In this document: positions 56,657 to 64,000 of the stretch, piece by piece | How positions within the stretch are numbered: position 1 is the stretch's first letter | Layout: each line of letters starts with the position of its first letter | NCBI RefSeq assembly: GCF_038502225.1 | Contig: NW_027195510.1 | Coordinates: 110,396-174,395 of the forward strand | Direction of reading: 5' to 3' | DNA length: 64,000 bases | Source of the DNA: Cherax quadricarinatus | Taxonomy: Eukaryota; Arthropoda; Malacostraca; Decapoda; Parastacidae | Notes under the pieces: model-generated | What the model was told of the DNA's origin: nothing | What the model saw: only the letters and a program-made list of their open reading frames with translations | The model's database searches: none | Translations under genes and position numbers: made by a program

Positions 56657-58347
56657 AAGACAAAATACATTGACAGAACATTCACAAATCTACGATACAA
56701 AGTAAAACAACACAGGTAACTCAGAGCTACATCTCGAATACTTCGTCCAGCTCCCCGGCGGTGGGCCGCGTGCCCAGAATGCTGCATGCATTTCCTCTCT
56801 GGATCGCAACACTGAGTCTCTGGAAGAGGAAGCTGGTCGCCCTGTGGTCCTTTGTTTCTATGATGAGCTTTTCACCCAGCTCTATTAGGAACTTTAGAGC
56901 ACACTTGCCCCATGCTCCAAGGGTCTCCGACCCTATTGGGATGAAGTTATAGCAAGGGGGAAGGTCTTCATATTTGCGGATCTTCTGAGTCTCCCTGTGG
57001 CTGGCAGCTCCACCCCCTTTCACTACGGAGTATGGCAAGTAGGTGTCTGCCAATGTGGCGGCACATGTGTAGTCCCAGGCAATCTGCTTTCCATCCTTCC
57101 AAGGTAGCATAGTGGCTCCATCAGGACGCTTTAGACTTCCGTCAGACCTCTGCACTTGGGGTTCCCGTTGAGCTGGGTAACGGGCTGTGGCGAGGCTTCT
57201 CTTCATGATATCATTGACCTCCTCATGCCTGGCATACTTCCCTTCTGCTGTGTGACACACGAGACCATGAAGTCCGAATTGATCAGCTGTCACCCTGCCG
57301 CAAATACACCTATGTTCGGTGAGGATGAGGGCGGCTAGGCGAAGAGCAACACAAATCCGAATGGCCTGTGTGTCTAGTCGAGTGCCCAAGGAGGAATTGG
57401 GAACAGCAAACAGGAAATCTCCTGAGTGTGGTGCCTTCACTGCCAGAAGACGAGCTTTGTCCTTTCCTGAGGCGTTGGAGAGCATTGTGTTGGCGATTTT
57501 TTCCATGATCGGTTTGTCCCAGTGGGACTGTTTGTGTTCTTTGGGAGGAGCTGGTCTACTGGAGGAATCTGTAAGGGTGTCCCACCGAATCGCTGCTTCA
57601 GTAAACCTGGGGACTTGAGCTCCTACCATGTCTCTCAAGCGTTCGGGAACAATCTTCTTGACTAAAGCACTGGAAGCCAAACATGAAGACAGAAAAGCAG
57701 GTAAAGCAATATGCGTTGCTTTGCGCACCCCTATACCTCCCAGTCGTACTGGGAGGGTTGCCTGATCCCATTGCTGATCCTCTAGTGACAGGTTCAGTGC
57801 CTTCTTAAGGGTTGACCTCAGGTGTGCGTCATATTCGTCGAGTGTTGGGTTGTCAAAAGAGGGTGCACACCTGAGGAAGTAAGTGAGTCTTGGAATAGTA
57901 AGGCACCTTGTGAGGAGATACCGAGCATCATGGGCATCAAGATTCCTTATTCTCTCCTCCATTCTCATCAGGTCATTCCTTGAGGACTGTGTCGATGGCC
58001 TGGTGACCCAGCGGTGCTCCCAAGAGGGTACTGTTGGACGGAGTGGTAGTAGAGACTTCTGGGAGGATTCTTCGCACAGCATTGATTATTTCCTGGTTTG
58101 CTGTGATGATTTCACACTTGGAGGGATTGAAGATGAGTCCCAAGTCTTCTCCCTGTGTTTTCACCAGTTGTAGGTCCCCTACCAGGGACTCTTCAGTACC
58201 TGCCAGAGTGCCATCATCCAGGTACCAGATATTGAGCTCGCTGCTTAGGCTGGAAGTTAGTTCTCTTACTGCCAAGCAGAAGAGAAGTGGAGCTAGTGGG
58301 TCACCCTGCTCAACACCGTCTGATGAGAGAATATCATGTTCTCCAAA

Positions 58348-58351
<4 letters not shown>
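56654..58351 (-). pseudogene. Non-LTR retrotransposon, RT palm to C-terminus (clade unassigned)
   Basis: The copy starts abruptly at (AT)n with LFGEHDILSSDGVEQGDPLA, PLLFCLAVRELTSSL and LNIWYLDDGTLAG (catalytic LDD). A one-base shift near 57975-57985 separates QAIDTVLKE from the frame 58082-56727. That frame has RMEERIRNLDAHDARYLLTR, DQATLPVRLGGIGVRKATHI, a Cys/His cluster (HRCICG ... GLHGLVCH) and WDYTCAATLADTYL, ending ELDEVFEM. The long C-terminal domain with a Cys/His cluster separates it from the CR1-like and RTE-like families here. 5'-truncated; the single frameshift suggests moderate age. Confidence 0.85.

Positions 58352-58430
<79 letters not shown>
58352..58430. repeat. (AT)n microsatellite
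   Basis: About 39 TA units between two LINE copies. Confidence 0.97.
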
Positions 58431-58434
<4 letters not shown>

Positions 58435-58442
58435 CACATTAT

Positions 58443-60164
58443 ATATATTTATTTTTTTATTATCACACTGGCCGATTCCCACCAAGGCAGGGTGGCCCGA
58501 AAAAGAAAAACTTTCACCATCATTCACTCCATCACTGTCTTGCCAGAAGGGTACTTTACACTACAGTTTTTAAACTGCAACATTAACACCCCTCCTTCAG
58601 AGTGCAGGCACTGTACTTCCCATCTCCAGGACTCAAGTCCGGCCTGCCGGTTTCCCTGAACCCCTTCATAAATGTTACTTTGCTCACACTCCAACAGCAC
58701 GTCAAGTATTAAAAACCATTTGTCTCCATTCACTCCTATCAAACATGCTCACGCATGCCTGCTGGAAGTCCAAGCCCCTCGCACACAAAACCTCCTTTAC
58801 CCCCTCCCTCCAACCCTTCCTAGGCCGACCCCTACCCCGCCTTCCTTCCACTACAGACTGATACACTCTTGAAGTCATTCTGTTTCGCTCCATTCTCTCT
58901 ACATGTCCGAACCACCTCAACAACCCTTCCTCAGCCCTCTGGACAACAGTTTTGGTAATCCCGCACCTCCTCCTAACTTCCAAACTACGAATTCTCTGCA
59001 TTATATTCACACCACACATTGCCCTCAGACATGACATCTCCACTGCCTCCAGCCTTCTCCTCGCTGCAACATTCATCACCCACGCTTCACACCCATATAC
59101 GAGCGTTGGTAAAACTATACTCTCATACATTCCCCTCTTTGCCTCCAAGGACAAAGTTCTTTGTCTCCACAGACTCCTAAGTGCACCACTCACTCTTTTT
59201 CCCTCATCAATTCTATGATTCACCTCATCTTTCATAGACCCATCCGCTGACACGTCCACTCCCAAATATCTGAATACATTCACCTCCTCCATACTCTCTC
59301 CCTCCAATCTGATATTCAATCTTTCATCACCTAATCTTTTTGTTATCCTCATAACCTTACTCTTTCCTGTATTCACCTTTAATTTTCTTCTTTTGCACAC
59401 CCTACCAAATTCATCCACCAATCTCTGCAGCTTCTCTTCAGAATCTCCCAAGAGCACAGTGTCATCAGCAAAGAGCAGCTGTGACAACTCCCACTTTGTG
59501 TGTGATTCTTTATCTTTTAACTCCACGCCTCTTGCCAAGACCCTCGCATTTACTTCTCTTACAACCCCATCTATAAATATATTAAACAACCACGGTGACA
59601 TCACACATCCTTGTCTAAGGCCTACTTTTACTGGGAAAAAATTTCCCTCTTTCCTACATACTCTAACTTGAGCCTCACTATCCTCGTAAAAACTCTTCAC
59701 TGCTTTCAGTAACCTACCTCCTACACCATACACTTGCAACATCTGCCACATTGCCCCCCTATCCACCCTGTCATACGCCTTTTCCAAATCCATAAATGCC
59801 ACAAAGACCTCTTTAGCCTTATCTAAATACTGTTCACTTATATGTTTCACTGTAAACACCTGGTCCACACACCCCCTACCTTTCCTAAAGCCTCCTTGTT
59901 CATCTGCTATCCTATTCTCCGTCTTACTCTTAATTCTTTCAATTATAACTCTACCATACACTTTACCAGGTACACTCAACAGACTTATCCCCCTATAATT
60001 TTTGCACTCTCTTTTATCCCCTTTGCCTTTATACAAAGGAACTATGCATGCTCTCTGCCAATCCCTAGGTACCTTACCCTCTTCCATACATTTATTAAAT
60101 AATTGCACCAACCACTCCAAAACTATATCCCCACCTGCTTTTAACATTTCTATTTTTATCCCAT

Positions 60165-60168
<4 letters not shown>
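58443..60168 (-). pseudogene. RTE-like LINE copy B, 5'-truncated at (AT)n
   Basis: The ORF part runs from IDGIKIEMLKAGGDIVLEWL at the (AT)n junction to the stop at 58702 with all RT motifs intact (AYDRVDR, GLRQGCVMSPW, LLFADDTVLL). The 3' UTR ends GATAATAAAAAAATAAATAT. About five residues differ from copy A over ~485 codons (for example YKGKG/YKGKW, RLNIRLE/RLDIRLE, LVYGCEAW/LLYGCEAW). The endonuclease and RT N-terminus are absent. An apparent N-terminal extension through IYIYI into MITE-A is not real. Confidence 0.9.

Positions 60169-60237
<69 letters not shown>
60169..60237. repeat. (AT)n microsatellite
   Basis: TA run exactly between RTE-like copy B and MITE-A copy 8. Confidence 0.97.
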
Positions 60238-60241
<4 letters not shown>

Positions 60242-60627
60242 GTGCCGAATAGGCAGAACTTGCGATCTTGGCTTAAATAGCAACGCTCATCTTGCCATTT
60301 AGGACAAGCGAAAATTTGTGTATGCAATAATTTCGCCAAAATCATTCTAAACCTAACGAAAAAAAATATATTTCACTGTCTTTGTTTAGTATTAAATTAT
60401 TGTAAACAAATCTAAAATATATTTAGTTGGGTTAGGCTAAAATAAATTGTTCTTGTTATAATAAGGTTAGGTAAGTTTTCTAAGATTCTTTTGGAGCAAA
60501 ATTAAAAATTTTTACTTTAACATTAATGAAAAAAATATATCTTTAAACGTATAAGAGAAAATTTTAGAAAGGACATAATTTTAAATGAGTTCTTGCTATT
60601 TGACCAGTTTTACATATTCGGCACGAC

Positions 60628-60628
<1 letters not shown>
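60238..60628 (-). mobile_element. MITE-A copy 8, full length
   Basis: Begins TGTCGTGCCGAATAGG and ends TATTCGGCACGACA; very close to the copy at 31404-31795. Both ends sit in (AT)n. Confidence 0.92.

Positions 60629-60629
<1 letters not shown>

Positions 60630-60708
<79 letters not shown>
60630..60708. repeat. (AT)n microsatellite
   Basis: About 39 TA units. Confidence 0.97.
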
Positions 60709-60711
<3 letters not shown>

Positions 60712-62399
60712 CATAAGTTCTTTGAAAATGGCGATCTTCTCGTACTGTTACGAAGAGTCCTGCAGGGCGTGAATCTGGTTTACTTAATTTCAGATTCTCT
60801 ATGTACTACAATATGCCAAGACAGAAAATATTGGGAAGTTTTTCTTTGCTCTCTTCTAAGTCCTATTAAGAAATGGGTGACAGGCTAAGAGAGGGAAGTG
60901 AGATAGATCATGATAAAAAATAAAAAAAATACTTATCGCTGATGCTAGAGCACTAGAAATACTAGTGACATACCGTAGCATTTTAAATGTTTTACACCTG
61001 TCATAAACAAAATTGCGGCGAAGTATGCGGTGTGAGGAAAGGGTTCATTTTTATTGTTGTTTTAATGACATTCCATAGATGTCATCCAATATGAAAGAAA
61101 CTGTCCTCCCTTTTATCAAATAATACAGCCTCCACAGAGAGCAGAAAACGCCAATGATATCTTCCTAAAGCACGATGGACTTCAAATCCACTGCCAGCAA
61201 GTCTCTGTCTTATATCCATAAAGCTGCTTGTTTATGTCCTTGCTGGACGTTCACATATCGTAAAAAAAAAACAGGTAAATGAAGGTTCCACCAACTTAGA
61301 AGCCCGACGCACCATTAAGGCTCCTTCACAGACAAAACGTTGTGGGTTGCAGCATTGTTTTGGTGCAAAATCTACCAGTTTCTCCACAATACTGGTTGTT
61401 TCCTTCCCACGCATTCACGCAATTTCTGTTAGAATGCGTCGAACACTTTCACTGTCTAAATGAACTTTCTCAGCTACTGTTCGAACATCCATCTACATCT
61501 CGCACTTTTTCTTACTCTCATAGGTAAGAATATGTTCTATAATCATCTCTTTGTTTCTCCCCTCCCAGTCTTGGAGGGGAGAAACCTATCCAATTTTTTG
61601 GTGTCGGACCTATAAATATGGAACTGGATATGAATATTTTAAATGGAGATGGGTCGTCTTTGGGGGGACGCTGATAAGGCGATATTTTTAATGGAACAAA
61701 TCAGTGTGTATTTCAATCGGTCAGTTTATATTGTCAAAAAATATACATAAATGCGTGAGATTGTAATATTTCTTACTTAGAAACTGTGTATGTCTGAAGT
61801 TGTTTGATTTTACTTGTGTTCTTGTATAATGAATAACGTGTATTCTTGTAGTGGTTTGTAAAACTAATGTAAAATTTTGTAGTGTTGTATTATTGTATAA
61901 TAGTAGAACAGAGTTTACCAGTGTGTTCTTACCTCCAAACATTCGCTTATTCTTTCGGACCGGGAGATGTGCCACAGAAGTGGATATGTACCTTATAATG
62001 TTAATACCTATGAGGCCAGAAGCTGCACCTAAAGATCCACAGAAGTGGTCAGGTTATGCACCTTTGGGATATACCTTTAATACATTGAATACATCATAAA
62101 AAATATTTTGGATTGGTACAAAATTAAATATGAATAAAATGGAAAAAATTTAAGCATGAACAAAATGGAATAACATGACATGGTAAAGAGAATTTTGAGA
62201 GATTAAGCTCAAGACTTGGTAAAATGAGTCTTATGTATAAAACTATAAGAGTGAAGAATTGTATATGGAGATCCCGAAAGTATAAGGGCATTACTGCTAC
62301 TGGAAAAAAAGAAACAGAAATTTCAACCTTTGAAAGTCTTAGAAAAAGAAATTATTTTGGGGAATTGGAGCCCCTCATAGTGTGAAAAGCCCTAAAAAA
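60709..62399. other. No gene seen; 33-bp hairpin at 61553-61585
   Basis: Mostly unique-looking. GTTTCTCCCCTCC and GGAGGGGAGAAAC form a near-perfect short hairpin. The frames at 61342-61527 and 61851-62099 have no known motif. Confidence 0.45.
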
Positions 62400-62617
62400 A
62401 ATACCACGGGTGGGGTTAGAACCCTCGATCAGTCTGAAAACTCAAGACCGACGCGTTAGCCACTGGGTCAGCTAGCTTCATAAGATTCATCTAACAAGGT
62501 ATATTTCTATACCATAGGAAAGTTAGCATAGGCACCACTGTGGGGTTTTAACCCCACCCGTGGTATGGTTTGTTAGCAATCGTGTCATTACGATTTCGTG
62601 AGTAGTGAAAAGCCCTT
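62400..62617. repeat. tRNA-derived SINE pair, inverted
   Basis: The minus copy opens ACCACGGGTGGGGTTAGAAC and contains the reverse complement of GCTGACCCAGTGGCTAACGC (A box). A plus-oriented tail lies at about 62548-62617 (TTTTAACCCCACCCGTGGTA, then TGGTTTG, ATCGTGTCATTACGATTTCG). Same family as 14716-14882. Confidence 0.65.
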
Positions 62618-64000
62618 ATTCCTCATAGCGTGATATGCACCGAGGGGGGCCATAAAGTTACTCATTGCGTCACTGCCTATGTCAGTTACATGATCTGAGA
62701 GTCCATTTGGATCAAGGAAAGAGCTGTCCACATTCTCCACCCAATTTCTGTTCAGCTGAGCATTTACTCACATTAGTCTTTTAAAATTCCACTCATTTTT
62801 CATTACCAGGGTACAAACCGGCTGCGATTAATGATACAGTTTTGGATAAGTTCACACATATTTGGTGCTTCTGCAATGTACCAGATACCTTTTTATTCCC
62901 CTTGTGCTCATTCTCTCTCGTACCAGATCTTCAGTTCTTTTTCTATATTTATAATCACCCTGCACAGATGATCTTTCCTTCGTTTTATTTCATTTGCATT
63001 TTACGTTTTCTCTCTATATACGACATTCTTTTATTGTAAGTTTACTCACTGGTACATAATTAATGCATACTTTATATACGTCTATATTCATCTTTTCCAA
63101 GTACTAGTACTAGTAAGGGTTGTTCCATTAATTTCGGCTTATTATCACAAACCTTCTACAATAGCGACCAGGCTTAAGAGATTCTCAGAACTCCTCACAA
63201 ATATTCTCTGATATCTGATATCTTGTCTGAGGCCAAAGCCTATAAACAGTTTTTACCTTTTTTCCCTCTCCTTGATATTTCTGACCTTTCATCTTCAGAA
63301 ACACTCCCAGTAGTAATATTTTCACTAATGGACATATAAAAACAGTATTGATTTACTACAGTGCTTGATGGCTTATGTGTCTATATTACAGGTAAGTGAG
63401 CTGGTGATGGGATATACGTCTCTCCTATAGGTAAGTGAAATCGTGATTTGTGTTGGGTTATAAAGGTTCTCTGGCGAGTTAACAACTATTGACGGGGACA
63501 CGAGACTGTTCTGGCATACAGGAGGCTAATAATGTTACCTCAGTGACAGTGCCGTCACTGATGATAACGCACCAGGGTGTCACGGAAGGGGGGAGGAAGC
63601 GAACTGGGGATTGGAAGGATGAGAAATGAAGGAACAAATGAGAGTAGCGAGGCAAGGGGTGGTGGTTAAGTGGGAGAGTAAATGATGGGAGGGAAGAGAT
63701 GGATAAAAGATTAACAGAAAAGGAATGAGGGACGAAACATTGAAGGAAGGGAAAGAAGAATGAAGGGGCAGGGGAATGGAGACAAACCAGGAATAGAAAA
63801 AAATGTAGGTAAACGAACATTGAGATTTTTTCTGAACTAAAAGCTTATTCAACCATCAAGATTTTTTCAACGTTTTACTATAGTTCACTTTCTAAATTAT
63901 ACAGAACAAAAGTTTGTTACCTTCGTGTCTGTCATAAGAAATTTATTACCTCTCACATGATCAACTGTTTTTTGAACATTTGACCAGGAAGACAAAATAT
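62618..64000. other. No gene seen; purine-rich patch 63590-63780
   Basis: Unique-looking DNA. The plus strand at 63590-63780 is G/A-rich, which produces long serine/phenylalanine/proline-rich minus frames that I do not consider genes. Confidence 0.45.

Noticed and set aside
63479..63852. Ser/Phe/Pro-rich minus frames near the right edge
   Set aside because: Caused by a purine-rich plus strand; no recognisable protein features.

Overview
This 64 kb window is eukaryotic, repeat-dense intergenic DNA. I found no host protein-coding gene that I can support. Almost every long reading frame belongs to a transposable element: CR1-like and RTE-like LINEs, a Ty3/gypsy-type LTR retrotransposon, Penelope-like, hAT and Tc1/mariner relics. 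The rest is satellite, minisatellite and long (AT)n/(CA)n microsatellite. The mixture of AT-flanked MITEs with CR1-like LINEs ending in a GTGAGTA-type tail resembles what I remember of decapod crustacean (freshwater crayfish-like) genomes. That species guess is inference only.

Layout. 1-1.27 kb: a 32-bp satellite running off the left edge. 1.5-8.7 kb: a small TA-flanked MITE, a 250-bp fold-back, CR1-like LINE 3' ends next to (CA)n, three copies of a ~390-bp MITE (called MITE-A here) joined by (AT)n, tRNA-like SINE pieces and a 33-bp minisatellite. 9.7-16.8 kb: minisatellites (28, 20, 14, 42 and 23 bp), SINEs, a decayed hAT transposase and a diverged ~240-bp duplication. 16.8-18.9 kb: a CR1-like endonuclease/RT fragment, then a 793-bp palindromic Penelope-like terminal block with a 17-bp target duplication and hammerhead-ribozyme-like motifs. 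19.6-26.8 kb: a complete LTR retrotransposon on the minus strand with GTGAC target duplications and the order Gag-PR-IN-RT-RH. 27-33 kb: an unassigned ORF relic, a Penelope-like relic, two MITE-A copies and a Tc1 relic. 35.8-38.5 kb: a decayed LINE.

38.9-49.1 kb: the most unusual object, a 10.2-kb giant palindrome. It has two ~4.17-kb inverted arms, a ~1.9-kb loop, a 6-bp target duplication (GTTGTA), GC-rich tips with subterminal repeats and clusters of TGACGTCA sites. No transposase gene is visible in it.

49.1-60.7 kb: a chain of LINE and MITE copies welded together by (AT)n tracts, including two nearly identical RTE-like copies. 60.7-64 kb: mostly unique-looking DNA with one tRNA-like SINE pair.

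Nothing here works as a host pathway. The window records repeated insertion: (AT)n and (CA)n tracts at element junctions, recently active RTE-like and MITE-A families, older hAT/Tc1/LINE relics, and two fold-back structures. Coordinates of decayed elements are approximate by tens of bases.
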